A stretch of 52,317 nt of DNA from an uncultured Lachnospiraceae bacterium (GCA_900320025.1 ONQW01000009.1:1-52317); one strand, 5' to 3'; positions 24,328-33,703 are shown, counted from the stretch's first letter. The notes: a model not told the origin generated them from the sequence alone. Translations and numbers: made by a program.

Positions 24328-24792
24328 TGAAACCTCCCATCCTCAATCAGCTCCGGGACCATCCCCGTATGCATGAGTGTACCATCCCGGTCTGTACAGG
24401 GCAATCTCAGAACGCAGAATGTCCGTCTGACCGGCGCTATATTATTGTTCTGTCCGTGCAAAGCGGTATCTCCCGCTGATCCGCGGGTCTCATGCCACTG
24501 CGAATCGTTCCTTCCTTGATGATTTCTGCATGATAAGCTGAAAGAAATCGACGTTTTTTCGTCAGAAGCACCATTGTGCGAATACCGGCATACAGCTAAA
24601 ATGACGGCAGTGCGGAGTGAAAACTGCAGCGTTTTCCCCGCACCTGTCAGAGATCAGTCAGGCAGGGCAGATGAAATCTGCCCTGCCTGATACAGCGGCT
24701 CCGCCGTCATCTTGTGCTCCGCACCCGATGATGGACGGCCGCCTTTTATAAATAATATGCCGCAGAGAACGCGGCATGAGGTGGCAATAATA
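24328..24792. other. Divergent glyA/PAP2 intergenic region
   Basis: No gene is seen. It contains a perfect 15-bp-stem hairpin at 24658-24690 (TCAGGCAGGGCAGAT, loop GAA) without a T run. It also holds a dispersed-repeat fragment at 24709-24743 related to the 90-bp units near 21.1 kb, and a 7-bp hairpin (ATGCCGC/GCGGCAT, 24757-24777) just ahead of the PAP2 ribosome site. No confident promoter on either strand. Confidence 0.6.
24709..24743 (+). repeat. Dispersed 35-bp repeat fragment
   Basis: It matches 21113-21147 (and its duplicate 90 bp on) at 30 of 35 positions, including an unbroken CGATGATGGACGG. Confidence 0.8.
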
Positions 24793-25551
24793 ATGAACCG
24801 GCTTGTCCAGAAATTCAAAAATACATCTGTTCCCGATCGTCTCAGTGACTGCCATGGTGTCGTACAGCACCTGAAATTTGCCAATACAGTAGCAAACGAT
24901 GCCTATCCGATGGCGCTCTACATGGCGGTGTATCTGGTCTGGTTCTCCATTCTGGAGCGGATGAACCGTCTTCATTATACCGTGATACATACTGCGCTGG
25001 ACGATAAAATCCCATTCATCGAGGAGTTCATTCTTCCCTACTATGCATGGTTTTTCTTCGTCGCAATCATCATGATTCTCCTGTATTTCAAGGACAGGGC
25101 GACGTATCACCGCGCCTGTGCGTTTCTAGCGATCGGCATGACGGTTTTCCTTATTGTTTCGACCGTGTGGCCGAACATCCTGTATCTCCGTCCCGCGCAG
25201 ATGCCCAGAGACAACATCTTCACGCACATGGTCTCGGCAATCTACCGCAGCGATACGCCGACCAACGTCTGCCCCAGCATTCATGTGTATAATTCTGTCG
25301 CGATCATCCTTGCTGTGCACTCCAGCAGCTGGCGCGTTTTTCAGAAAAGATGGGTCCGGACACTGGTCACAGTGCAGGGGATCCTGATCATCCTCTCCAC
25401 AATGTTTGTCAAGCAGCACTCCGTCTTTGACGTCACAATGGCGCTGCTGATGTCGCTCCCCTGCTATCTTCTGACGTTCCGCATGGGCTTCACCTTCGTC
25501 GGGAGCTATATGACAAAACAGGGAAGGCGCCTGCAGAATTCAGAATCCTGA
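24793..25551 (+). CDS. PAP2-family membrane phosphatase/phosphotransferase
   Basis: This 252-residue membrane protein has about six TM segments. PAP2 motifs of the inositolphosphoryl-transferase/Aur1-like branch are present: CPSIHVYNS (motif 2, catalytic His) and STMFVKQHSVFDV (motif 3, His and Asp). Such enzymes dephosphorylate or transfer lipid phosphates at the membrane; the substrate cannot be read from sequence. The start at 24793 is chosen for a GAGGTGG-like site 9 nt upstream. It is convergent with the glycosyltransferase gene, with only one base between the two stops. Confidence 0.85.
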   Translation: MNRLVQKFKNTSVPDRLSDCHGVVQHLKFANTVANDAYPMALYMAVYLVWFSILERMNRLHYTVIHTALDDKIPFIEEFILPYYAWFFFVAIIMILLYFKDRATYHRACAFLAIGMTVFLIVSTVWPNILYLRPAQMPRDNIFTHMVSAIYRSDTPTNVCPSIHVYNSVAIILAVHSSSWRVFQKRWVRTLVTVQGILIILSTMFVKQHSVFDVTMALLMSLPCYLLTFRMGFTFVGSYMTKQGRRLQNSES

Positions 25552-25552
25552 G

Positions 25553-26584
25553 TCAGTTAAAATGGTAGAACCGCTGCAGCAGCTTGTAGCCGCCCACCGT
25601 GATGTCGCGTCCTCCGCGCCGGACCGTGTTGGAAGCAAATCCTAACACGCTTGTCCGGAGTCTGCGGTACAGCCAGAAATCTTTGCTGCGGATGTAATCC
25701 CAGAGTTCCTTCTTCTTGTCCATGTCCTCCTTCGTATAGGACAGCAGCGCAAGAATCGAAGAAATCGTTGTGATAATCTCCAGATAATTATACATGTACT
25801 GTCGGCAGGCAGGAATTTTGGCAAGGCGGCTCCTCGTCTCCCGGTCCGTGTAATAGTCCACCATCAGCTTGTTCACGCGGATCTGCTGGTCAATCCGGGA
25901 AATCATGACCTTCTGATTCACCGACTGGTCGCTCCGTCCGATGAAATAATGGTAGAAGTTGATGTCCAGATAGTAAAGATACTTCACATACGGCAGCGGC
26001 TCAAAGACGTAAAGATTGTCAACATAGAAGCAGTGCTCCGGAAGCTTCAGACCGCATTCCCGCAGGAGTCCCGTGCGGTAAATCACGCTGTGCATCAGAA
26101 TATAGTGACCGCGGTGAAATTTCTTCGTATCGTCCCACGTCAGCATCTGCCCGGCCGGCAGAGAGGAGCGATACTGCATGACCCGGTGACGGCTCTCACC
26201 CACCTTGTCATAGACAAAATTGGACACAAGCATGTCAAGCTGCGGCCTGGTCCCCGCGATCGAGCGGAGAAAGGCCATGATCTCCCGCAGCGCCTCGGTG
26301 TTCACCCAGTCGTCGCTATCCACCACCTTGAAATAGAGACCGGTGGCATTTTCGATGCCTGCGTTCACGGCCGATCCGTGGCCCCCGTTTTCCTTGTGAA
26401 TGACGCGGACCACATTTGGATTCATAGTCTGGTAGCGGTCCGCGATTTTCGCAGTGCCATCCGTGGATCCATCGTCCACGATGATAATTTCCATGTCGTC
26501 GCCGCCCGCGAGCAGGGAATCCACACACCTCGCCATATAGCCTTCCGAATTGTAACAGGGCACTGTCACGGAAAGAAGCTTCAT
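25553..26584 (-). CDS. Family 2 glycosyltransferase
   Basis: This 343-residue protein has a GT-A fold N-terminus: SVTVPCYNSEGYMARCVDSLL, EIIIVDDGSTDGT, KENGGHGSAVNAGIENATGLYFKVVDSDDW (DxD-type metal site). The C-terminal 140 residues are rich in basic and aromatic residues without membrane segments, so it is cytoplasmic. It transfers an activated sugar to an unknown acceptor, likely a glycolipid or cell-wall polymer. Its ATG overlaps the mutY stop (ATGA), with GGAGG 6 nt upstream inside mutY, so the two are coupled. Confidence 0.92.
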   Translation of the reverse strand: MKLLSVTVPCYNSEGYMARCVDSLLAGGDDMEIIIVDDGSTDGTAKIADRYQTMNPNVVRVIHKENGGHGSAVNAGIENATGLYFKVVDSDDWVNTEALREIMAFLRSIAGTRPQLDMLVSNFVYDKVGESRHRVMQYRSSLPAGQMLTWDDTKKFHRGHYILMHSVIYRTGLLRECGLKLPEHCFYVDNLYVFEPLPYVKYLYYLDINFYHYFIGRSDQSVNQKVMISRIDQQIRVNKLMVDYYTDRETRSRLAKIPACRQYMYNYLEIITTISSILALLSYTKEDMDKKKELWDYIRSKDFWLYRRLRTSVLGFASNTVRRGGRDITVGGYKLLQRFYHFN

Positions 26585-27879
26585 TGCCATCCTCCAGTTC
26601 TGTTCAGAATCCATTCACGATAATGGCGAAATGCGGAAGGGATCGGATATCTGCCGCGTATTTCGTCTGTTCCGGCGAGGATGATATCGTCCTCACCGCC
26701 GTTCGAATCATATCGTATTTTGGCAAGCTCGTCCACACGAACAGCATACCCGACCATGTCCCACTCGACATGGGTGAAAATATGCCTCGCCGCACCCGCG
26801 TCCTCAATCCGGATCGGAGAAAATCCAAGCCCCCGCACATACTCAAGGGCCTCCCTGTCCGTCAGATGACCCTCCGCCATCGGGAACCCGAACAAGCCGG
26901 CGAGCAGACCCTTTGGCGGCCTGCGGCGAAGCGCGATGCGATCCGCATCCTGCAGCAGGAAAACCGTGTACTGCTGGATTTTCCGTGGCTTTTTAACTGG
27001 CATCTTCGGAAGATCCGTCTCTCTCCCCGGCAGCTGCAGATGTGCCATGCAGCATGCGCTCCACGGACAGGCACCGCAGACCGGTGCACCGTTTGGGAGG
27101 CAGACAGTGGCGCCGAGATCCATCAGCGCCTGATTGAGTGTACCGTAGAGATTGCTGCTCTGCCCAGAGACTGTACCATCCCCGGCTGAAATTCGCGCTG
27201 TCTCCTGCCGTATTTTTCCCGCCGCTGTAAACAACCCGCGGTAGAATTCCTCCGCGGTCTCCCTTGCGGCGCGCTGGCTGATCTCCTCCTCATAGCGGGT
27301 CACTCTTGCAAATACACGCATCAGATTGCCGTCCAGGGCCGGCTCCGGCTCACCGCAGGCGATCGACGCGATCGCCGCAGCCGTGTAGGCACCGATTCCG
27401 GGAAGCTTCCGAAGAGCGGACGCCGTCTCCGGCATTCTGCCCTGATACTCACTGCAGACAACCTTTGCCGCCTTCTGCAGATTGCGGGCGCGGGAATAAT
27501 AGCCAAGCCCCTCCCAGAGCTTCATCACCTGATCTTCCGGCGCGGCGGCCAGCGAGGAAATATCCGGCAGAGCAGACAGAAACCGCGCATAATACTCCTT
27601 CACGGCCTCTACCCTCGTCTGCTGCAGCATGATTTCAGAGAGCCATACATGATACGGCGTCGGATCATCCCGCCAGGGAAGAATCCGGCGGTTCTCATGA
27701 TACCAGGTCAGAAGACGCCGGATCATCCGGCGTTTCTTCTCCTCCGTCTCCGCAGGAAGGACCACTGACTCCTCCGCGCGGTTCTCCCCTGATATGCCGC
27801 GGTCCTTTTTCTCTCCATCCACGGAGGTCACCCTGCACTCTGTACCGCTGATTGCCCTGCTATTCCTTTCAGTTGTCAT
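26581..27879 (-). CDS. mutY: A/G-specific adenine glycosylase
   Basis: This 432-residue protein has an extra ~45-residue charged N-terminus before the glycosylase domain. Motifs: WLSEIMLQQTRVEAV (catalytic Glu), helix-hairpin-helix LPGIGAYTAAAIASIA, ALDGNLMRVFARV (Asp), then CLPNGAPVCGACPWSACC, a Cys cluster for 4Fe-4S with one residue more than usual between the first two Cys. The C-terminal NUDIX-like domain (from about 300) recognises 8-oxoG. It removes adenine opposite 8-oxoguanine. The ATG at 27879 overlaps the DUF1653 gene by 11 nt. Confidence 0.95.
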   Translation of the reverse strand: MTTERNSRAISGTECRVTSVDGEKKDRGISGENRAEESVVLPAETEEKKRRMIRRLLTWYHENRRILPWRDDPTPYHVWLSEIMLQQTRVEAVKEYYARFLSALPDISSLAAAPEDQVMKLWEGLGYYSRARNLQKAAKVVCSEYQGRMPETASALRKLPGIGAYTAAAIASIACGEPEPALDGNLMRVFARVTRYEEEISQRAARETAEEFYRGLFTAAGKIRQETARISAGDGTVSGQSSNLYGTLNQALMDLGATVCLPNGAPVCGACPWSACCMAHLQLPGRETDLPKMPVKKPRKIQQYTVFLLQDADRIALRRRPPKGLLAGLFGFPMAEGHLTDREALEYVRGLGFSPIRIEDAGAARHIFTHVEWDMVGYAVRVDELAKIRYDSNGGEDDIILAGTDEIRGRYPIPSAFRHYREWILNRTGGWQ

Positions 27880-28495
27880 GGAACCGGCTCCGGCTCTGCT
27901 CATAATGATCGATCGTCAGAAGGCAGTCCCTCAGCTCCTGCCAGCGCTCCTGCACATCGCCCTCGTCAATCTCCACACCCGAGGCCATCGCACACACATC
28001 AATCATGTCGTTTGTCACCCGCGGGCGGAGCGCCGAGAGAATGTTGAGCCGCTCCTCGTTGGAGTCCGCATCAAGATACTGCTCCACAAGCGGGTCTAAA
28101 TGCAGCGTTTCTTCCTCCTCCGCGCCCCCTGCAGGCTCAGATTCCTTCGCCAACTCCGCATCATCCCCGCGGCCACCTTCTCTCACCGGCCGCGCAGTAT
28201 CGCTGTGCTCCACTTCTGCCGGCATATCCCCGACACGATCCACCCGCTCGAAACGCCGCCCCTGCAGCGCGTTCGGATATTTTGCCGGATCCAGCTCCTC
28301 CGTGAAATTCTGCAGCGTTCTCGCCCAGATACCGAACTCCCCGTACAGCGCCTGATAAATCACCAGCGGCTCGCCCGACTCCGTGTCCCTTGCCATCGTC
28401 ACAACCTGATAATAATTTCCCTTGAAATGCCGGTAAATCTCCTGCGGCGCCGGCACCCTGACCTTCTCATCCATCCTGACACTGCCTTTCTCCAT
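27869..28495 (-). CDS. DUF1653 protein with C-terminal extension
   Basis: Residues ~15-75 are a DUF1653 domain (IYRHFKGNYYQVVTMARDTESGEPLVIYQALYGEFGIWARTLQNFTEE). After an acidic linker, a C-terminal ~80-residue helical segment follows (LVEQYLDADSNEERLNILSAL...ERWQELRDCLL). DUF1653 proteins are small and of unknown function, and the helical tail is an addition. Starts at 28495 (GAGG 7 nt upstream) or 28474 are both possible. It sits between holA and mutY, overlapping mutY by 11 nt, and is probably co-transcribed. Confidence 0.85.
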   Translation of the reverse strand: MEKGSVRMDEKVRVPAPQEIYRHFKGNYYQVVTMARDTESGEPLVIYQALYGEFGIWARTLQNFTEELDPAKYPNALQGRRFERVDRVGDMPAEVEHSDTARPVREGGRGDDAELAKESEPAGGAEEEETLHLDPLVEQYLDADSNEERLNILSALRPRVTNDMIDVCAMASGVEIDEGDVQERWQELRDCLLTIDHYEQSRSRFHDN

Positions 28496-28519
28496 TACCA
28501 ACCTCGCTCATCCGGTACG

Positions 28520-29623
28520 CTAAAACCCGGCTCCCGTGATCAGCATCTCCACTGCCACCCGGTCCTCTATCCGCCCGCTTTTGTATAGAGCATCAGCGCG
28601 GATGCAACTGGCATAGGCATCCCGGATTTCCCTTGCGCTGGCGTACCGGCGGCAGGCAGCCGCGTATTTGGAATAAAACCACGTCGTCATCCCCAGCCTC
28701 GCAGCCGCTTCCGCATCCGATATGCTCTGACCGAAATCTTTCACCTGCATCATTGTTTTGTATTGCCGCTCCATGAGGGCAAGAATGACCTGCGGCGGTG
28801 TCTGCAGCCGAAGCAGATCGGCATAAATCCGGAGTGCGCGGTCTGTCCGCTTCTCCGCAATGGCCTCGATCATATCGAAGACGCGGTCCTGCGCAACCGG
28901 CGTGCAGACATCCTGTATGTCCTGCGGCCTGATCTCAGCCCGGTCCCCGGTATATGCGCAGAGCTTCTCCACCTCCGACCGGATATGGAGCATATCCTCG
29001 CCCGTGTAAGAAAGGAGCATGGCGAGAACACCCGACCCGATTGTCTTGCCGGCCTGTCGGAACAGGTTCACAATCCACTTCGCGATCATATCCTGCGGAA
29101 TGTCCTCGCATCTCAGAATGGTGCAGTCCTGGCGGTTCTTCGTGAGCGCCCTGTAGAGCTTTCTGGTCCTGTCAACTGCGGGTTCAGACAAAATAAAATA
29201 CGTCGTATCCGGCTGGCTCCCGAAGTACTCCGCCAGCGCTTCCGACTCCGTCGACGGCATCTGGCGGCTGTTCCATAGGCCTGTGTCCTCCAGGATGATC
29301 ACCCGCCGTTCCGCAAAGAACGGCAGGGTATCCGCCGCGTCAATCACCTGCTTTGCGGTAAAATCCGAACCGGTGAAGACCGCAAGGTTCATGGAGTCCG
29401 CGCCGCCGTCCTTCCCCATCCCCATGCTGAATCCGCTCTCGCTCTTCATCAGCGTGTCCCGGATCTGATTTCGATAGAAATTCCGCAGATAGGCCTGATC
29501 GCCGTAGAGCAGATAGAAGTGAGTGAAAGCTCCAGCTTTCAGCCCGGCGTTCAGCACTTTCAATCCTTCCCCGAAGGAAGGCTCATCCTTTCTCTTTTTC
29601 CCGGTATTGTTCCGAGCAGCCAT
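28520..29623 (-). CDS. holA: DNA polymerase III subunit delta
   Basis: This 367-residue protein has the delta-subunit layout. An AAA+-like N-terminal domain has FYLLYGDQAYLRNFYRNQIRD (degenerate P-loop region) and ADTLPFFAERRVIILEDTG. The middle includes YFILSEPAVDRTRKLYRAL and AMLLSYTGEDMLHIRSEVEKLCAYTG, then the collar domain with VFDMIEAIAEKRTDRALRIYADLL. It opens the beta clamp during loading. GGGGAG lies 4-5 nt before the ATG, and that site is duplicated 60 bp upstream. Confidence 0.95.
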   Translation of the reverse strand: MAARNNTGKKRKDEPSFGEGLKVLNAGLKAGAFTHFYLLYGDQAYLRNFYRNQIRDTLMKSESGFSMGMGKDGGADSMNLAVFTGSDFTAKQVIDAADTLPFFAERRVIILEDTGLWNSRQMPSTESEALAEYFGSQPDTTYFILSEPAVDRTRKLYRALTKNRQDCTILRCEDIPQDMIAKWIVNLFRQAGKTIGSGVLAMLLSYTGEDMLHIRSEVEKLCAYTGDRAEIRPQDIQDVCTPVAQDRVFDMIEAIAEKRTDRALRIYADLLRLQTPPQVILALMERQYKTMMQVKDFGQSISDAEAAARLGMTTWFYSKYAAACRRYASAREIRDAYASCIRADALYKSGRIEDRVAVEMLITGAGF

Positions 29624-29699
29624 TCTTCTCCCCGACAGTTATGCACTTCTCAGAATAGAGCAAGTGCGTCCATCTGAAATTTATTCTTCTCCCCGGCAG
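29621..29699 (-). repeat. Duplicated holA ribosome-site/start region, 60 bp apart
   Basis: The stretch C(T)GTCGGGGAGAAGAAT before and at the holA ATG recurs as CTGCCGGGGAGAAGAAT at 29683-29699, but with AAA in place of the ATG's G. Only the proximal copy has a start codon. Confidence 0.7.
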
Positions 29700-29789
29700 A
29701 TTACAGATATCCACATCTGGAGCATGCACCCGAATACCCGTCTGGGATGCGTGCTCCGCGCCAGATTTACGCCTTCCGCCTGTCCTCTT

Positions 29790-30644
29790 TCAGGATCGTC
29801 CCTCCCGGGATTCGCAGAACACCCCGGCCAGGAGAATCGGCCGCGCCTTTCCACCCGGCTGAGCCTTGCACAGTGCGCGGACCGATGCCGCTTCCACATC
29901 AAGGCTCCTCTCCCCGTCCGCATTGTGTATCCGGAACCGGTCAGGGCCGAGGCGCGTCACACAGACCGTATGCACCATGGCGCGAATATCGTCCTCATCA
30001 TTATACAGGTTCATCAGGAAACTGTCATAGGTCCGGAGCAGGCTGTCAAAATCTGTCTCGCGCCGCCTCCAGCCCGTGACGGGCATCACCGTTAATCCTC
30101 TTCTCCGCAGCATCCGGAGAAGAGCCAGTGTAGAGGTTCCCCACCTCCCGCGCAGCACGCTTCCGTCCATCTCCGCCTCATGGATCAGCGCGGTAAGACT
30201 TTCTGGCCTTTCCCAGTAAAGAAGCAGATTGTATACTGCGAGAATGCCGCATCCGGCCTCTGCCATATTTGTGGCGCCGTACGGAATCCCGCAAAGGCTG
30301 TGCTGCGATTCCAGAAACTCCACGCAGGGCGGCCGCACGGGCATTCCTCCTCCGCTGCCGTTGCTGCACCGGCGCTGCAGTTCAGACTCCCCGCCTCCGC
30401 TGCCATTGCCGCGCCGACACTGCAGATCAGTCATCCTGCCCACGCGGCCATTGCTGCGCTTGCGCCGCAGAACAGACTCCCCGCCTCCGCTGTCATGCCT
30501 GATCCGGTGCGACGCAAGCAGATCATATCCCCTCAGGAAAACATCGTCTCCCACATAATGAGGAAAAAACCCGCACCAGAACAGCTGCGCGGCTTTCCAG
30601 AAATTCCCGGTTCTGTGAAATTCTCCGCCCTCGTCAGCATCCAT
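29790..30644 (-). CDS. C39-like (papain-fold) cysteine peptidase-like protein with Gly/Ser repeats
   Basis: The C-terminal ~170 residues resemble C39-like peptidase folds: IPYGATNMAEAGCGILAVYNLLLYW (candidate catalytic Cys in AGCGI), LRMLRRRGLTVMPV, MVHTVCVTRL and FRIHNADGER (candidate His-Asn). Before it is a Gly/Ser/Arg-rich stretch (about 50-100) with three degenerate units of SGGGESxLxRRxSNG. There is no signal peptide, so it is probably cytoplasmic. Its ATG overlaps the DUF1905 gene by 11 nt with GGGGAAGGGG upstream. Peptidase activity is inferred. Confidence 0.65.
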   Translation of the reverse strand: MDADEGGEFHRTGNFWKAAQLFWCGFFPHYVGDDVFLRGYDLLASHRIRHDSGGGESVLRRKRSNGRVGRMTDLQCRRGNGSGGGESELQRRCSNGSGGGMPVRPPCVEFLESQHSLCGIPYGATNMAEAGCGILAVYNLLLYWERPESLTALIHEAEMDGSVLRGRWGTSTLALLRMLRRRGLTVMPVTGWRRRETDFDSLLRTYDSFLMNLYNDEDDIRAMVHTVCVTRLGPDRFRIHNADGERSLDVEAASVRALCKAQPGGKARPILLAGVFCESREGRS

Positions 30645-30948
30645 GCGATGCTGCCCCTTCCCCTGTCGTCACAGCTGGCTCGACCACAACATGGATCCTG
30701 TCGCCGTCCCCCTTGCGGAGCCGCTCCCGGATCGCCTTCAGAACGCCGATGATATAGCACACCGATCCATCCTCATTTTTCAGTCCCATGTTGACAATAC
30801 TGCCGTCATAGGGAATCCCGTCAAAACTCGCATGAACCTTTACGCGGCCCTTCCCGAATTCCTTCCGGATATCCCAGGGAAATACCACATAGGCTCCGCC
30901 CCTGTCCTTCAGCTCATGCAGCTCTGTGTCATATTCGTATCGATCCAT
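30634..30948 (-). CDS. DUF1905 domain protein
   Basis: This 104-residue single-domain protein matches DUF1905: DRGGAYVVFPWDIRKEFGKGRVKVHASFDGIPYDGSIVNMG then YIIGVLKAIRERLRKGDGDRIHVVVE. The fold is a small beta-barrel of unknown function. GAGG lies 6 nt upstream of the ATG. It heads a run of genes (C39-like, holA, DUF1653, mutY, glycosyltransferase) in one direction. The preceding 30949-31148 gap shows nothing I can assign. Confidence 0.9.
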   Translation of the reverse strand: MDRYEYDTELHELKDRGGAYVVFPWDIRKEFGKGRVKVHASFDGIPYDGSIVNMGLKNEDGSVCYIIGVLKAIRERLRKGDGDRIHVVVEPAVTTGEGAASHGC

Positions 30949-31148
30949 GTTTTCCTCTTTTTCTCGTCACAGCCTTCAGATGGTGCCTGCTCCCTGACGA
31001 TTCCGACATCCCGGCAAAATACGCTCCGTCCTTCTCAGTATATTGCGGCAAAACATTCTCATTAGCAAGTCTTCCCATACGCTGGAAGCAAGCACTGTCA
31101 GGTATATACAGCATCTATCTGAAAGCGACAAAACGACGCCGGTTAAGA

Positions 31149-33686
31149 TCAGTTTCCCAGAAACGTCCTCACCCGGACGCTTCTGCCATCCGTGTAGAAG
31201 GCAATCTCCCCGGTGTACCTCGTATCCAGTATTTCAGCTCCGGCGTCCCGGATGCGGCTTAGCGTCTCTGCCGCGGGATGACCGTACCGGTTTTTCCGGC
31301 CACAGGAAATCACACTAAACTGTGGACGAAGGTGCCTCAGCCACGCAGCGGAAGTAGCATACCTGCTCCCGTGATGGCCCGCCTTGAGCACTGTGACGCT
31401 GCTCTCCGGAAGCCCATTCTGCTGAAGATACCGCAGACACTTCTCCTCCCCATCCTCCTCCAGATCGCCGGTCAGCATCGCGGAGAAACGATCGTAGGTC
31501 ACAAACAGCGAGATCGAATCCTGATTGATGTCATCCGGGTGAAGGTGCTCCGGCGAGGGATGGACGCAGGTGATCGTAAGCTGCGGCCTGCTTCGGTTCT
31601 GCCTGCTCCGATTCTGCCTGCTTTGATCCTGTCTGCTTTGATTTTGCCTGATCCCATTTTCCCTTCTTCCCGGCTGTATCACACTGCCCTCACGCAGATA
31701 GATCACAGGGATATGCCTTGCCCTGCAGAGTTCCAGAATCCGCCGCTCATTCTCCCCGCGCCTTTCCTCCGGCGTTTCTCCAAAATCCGCCATTCCGACC
31801 ATGCGGATGTCGTATCCTTTCTCCAGCAGCCAGATCAGTCCATTCGCGTGGTCCGAATCGTCATGCGTCAGCACGGCGAGATCCAGATGACCGGCTCCCT
31901 TCTCCAGCAGAAATGGTTCAAGCTGGTACTGTCCCAGCGAAGCCTTACTGGAACTCCCACCGTCAATCAGAATTGACGTGCCGTCTGCCTGAAGATATAT
32001 ACCGTCTCCCTGCCCTACGTCCAGAAAGTGCAGCTCCAGTCCTCTGTGATTCCGCCAGCACAGGACAAGCACGGCTGCCGCAAGAAACAATCCCTTGCCC
32101 ATCTCCAGTACTGCCTTCCGCCGATTTCTCCAGGAAACCGTCCGCCTGATCTTCTCCTCATCACTCTCCGGTTCCTCCAATCTGTCCACCCGCAGCGCAA
32201 ATATCGTCGCCCCGGCAAGCAGACCATAAAACAAAATAATCTCCCACGGGTACGGCCTTCCCAGGATCAGGCGATGTCCTGGCAGTCCTGCTGTCAGCTC
32301 ACAGGCAGCACGGTAAAAATACAGGAGCACATGGCATGGTATGCCGGCCGCTCTGCCGGCAGCAGGCCACAGCCCTCCTGCAGCGGTGACGACAATGCCC
32401 GCCGTCATGACGACCGACATCAGCGGAATGACTGCGAGATTCAGAAGAAGCGAATAGAGCGGAAATGTTCCATAGAACCACAGATAGACAGGCATCGTCC
32501 AGACAGGAATGGCCAGAGCCTTCAGAAATGGGGAGCGGAACAACGGCATCAGAATACCGATGCCAAGCACCGCGCCAAACGAGAAGAGAAATCCGCTGTT
32601 CCATAAATACAGCGGCTGATCGATCAGAAGCAGAATTGCCGCGAGTGCAGCTGCGGTCAGAAGATCGTAGGTGCGGCGCAATAATTTTGCGCCGAGATGC
32701 ACCAGAAACATACAGATGGCCCGCACGCCGGATCCCCGGATCCCTGTCATGCCGCCGTAGAGCAGCATGAACGCCGCGGCAAGCGCACACGCCGGCAGCA
32801 GCGGCATGCGCAGACGCCGCAGCCCCCGGAAGAATCCCATGCCGAGCAGTGTGACATGAAGCCCTGAAATCGCAAGAATATGTATGATTCCACTCTCCCG
32901 GTACAATGCCTTCAGCTCCGCGGAGAGGAAGCCCTTCTCCCCCAGGAGCATGGCCTTGAGCACCGCTGCATCTTCCGTGGCGAGACAGGCGTCCAGAACC
33001 GCGGCCAGCCGCCGTTTTGTCCGGTGCAGGGCGTTTTGAAGCGGATGTCTGCTGCCGGAAATGCGATGGACCGTTCCATGGTTCAGTCTGAAATTGAGCT
33101 TGAGCGTCTGATAGTAGAGCCGACTGTCAAACTCCCCCGGATTCGTGGCTTCCTGAAATGAGCGCAGGGTCCCGGACACCTCGGCCAGTGCGCCGACAGG
33201 AATCCGGTCATCGTCGCGGTACAGCGCCGCCGGATCCGTATCGAGACTGAGCAGAACGCCATCCGGAATGGACGGCCTGCTGTCCGACGGGCTAAAGTCC
33301 GGTGTTCTGCCGTATGTCGGCCTGTTGTCTGCCGGTTTGCCGTCTGCCTGTCTGCCGTTTGTCGGCCTGTTATCTGCCGGACTGTCGCCCTCCGATTCCC
33401 GGATCTGGCCGGTTTTCGGTCTGGTTTCTGTTTCAGAATCTCTGACCTCATCCGCCCACTGCACCTGCCGGAGGCTCACAAGCAGTGTCACCGTTCCGTC
33501 TGCCGCCGTATGAAATTCCTTGCCGGAAACCATGCCGGTCACCCGGACTTCCCTGCCGTCCAGACTTTCATAGGACGGCTGTGCCGGAGGATCAGCCAGA
33601 AGAAGGAGAAAGATAGCCGCCGCGAAGATCAGCGCCATCACGCAGAATGGTCTTCTCATAGGCGATAATAAGATACGGGGAATCAC
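31149..33686 (-). CDS. comEC: ComEC/Rec2 DNA-uptake channel protein
   Basis: This ~845-residue protein has an N-terminal DUF4131 region with two TM segments and a competence domain with about ten TM segments (IIHILAISGLHVTLLGMG; GGMTGIRGSGVRAICMF). The C-terminal metallo-beta-lactamase fold has FLDVGQGDGIYLQADG, LTHDDSDHANGL and LKAGHHGSRYATS. It moves single-stranded DNA across the membrane during transformation. Two in-frame low-complexity insertions are present: Asn/Arg/Pro/Gly repeats (about 33265-33400) and RQNQS-type repeats (31588-31662). The start is uncertain: GTG at 33686 with GGAGG 12 nt upstream, or ATG at 33659. Confidence 0.93.
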   Translation of the reverse strand: MIPRILLSPMRRPFCVMALIFAAAIFLLLLADPPAQPSYESLDGREVRVTGMVSGKEFHTAADGTVTLLVSLRQVQWADEVRDSETETRPKTGQIRESEGDSPADNRPTNGRQADGKPADNRPTYGRTPDFSPSDSRPSIPDGVLLSLDTDPAALYRDDDRIPVGALAEVSGTLRSFQEATNPGEFDSRLYYQTLKLNFRLNHGTVHRISGSRHPLQNALHRTKRRLAAVLDACLATEDAAVLKAMLLGEKGFLSAELKALYRESGIIHILAISGLHVTLLGMGFFRGLRRLRMPLLPACALAAAFMLLYGGMTGIRGSGVRAICMFLVHLGAKLLRRTYDLLTAAALAAILLLIDQPLYLWNSGFLFSFGAVLGIGILMPLFRSPFLKALAIPVWTMPVYLWFYGTFPLYSLLLNLAVIPLMSVVMTAGIVVTAAGGLWPAAGRAAGIPCHVLLYFYRAACELTAGLPGHRLILGRPYPWEIILFYGLLAGATIFALRVDRLEEPESDEEKIRRTVSWRNRRKAVLEMGKGLFLAAAVLVLCWRNHRGLELHFLDVGQGDGIYLQADGTSILIDGGSSSKASLGQYQLEPFLLEKGAGHLDLAVLTHDDSDHANGLIWLLEKGYDIRMVGMADFGETPEERRGENERRILELCRARHIPVIYLREGSVIQPGRRENGIRQNQSRQDQSRQNRSRQNRSRPQLTITCVHPSPEHLHPDDINQDSISLFVTYDRFSAMLTGDLEEDGEEKCLRYLQQNGLPESSVTVLKAGHHGSRYATSAAWLRHLRPQFSVISCGRKNRYGHPAAETLSRIRDAGAEILDTRYTGEIAFYTDGRSVRVRTFLGN
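31588..31662 (-). repeat. 15-bp in-frame repeat inside comEC, four to five units
   Basis: Units of CTGCTTCGGTTCTGC type start at 31588, 31603, 31618, 31633 and 31648 (plus strand). They encode the peptide repeats QNQSR, QDQSR, QNRSR and QNRSR between strands of the metallo-beta-lactamase domain. Confidence 0.92.
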
Positions 33687-33703
33687 TCTTTCGGTGTTCC
33701 TCC

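Noticed and set aside
24328..24660. Riboswitch upstream of glyA
   Set aside because: No glycine, SAM or THF riboswitch core could be recognised and there is no terminator ahead of the gene.
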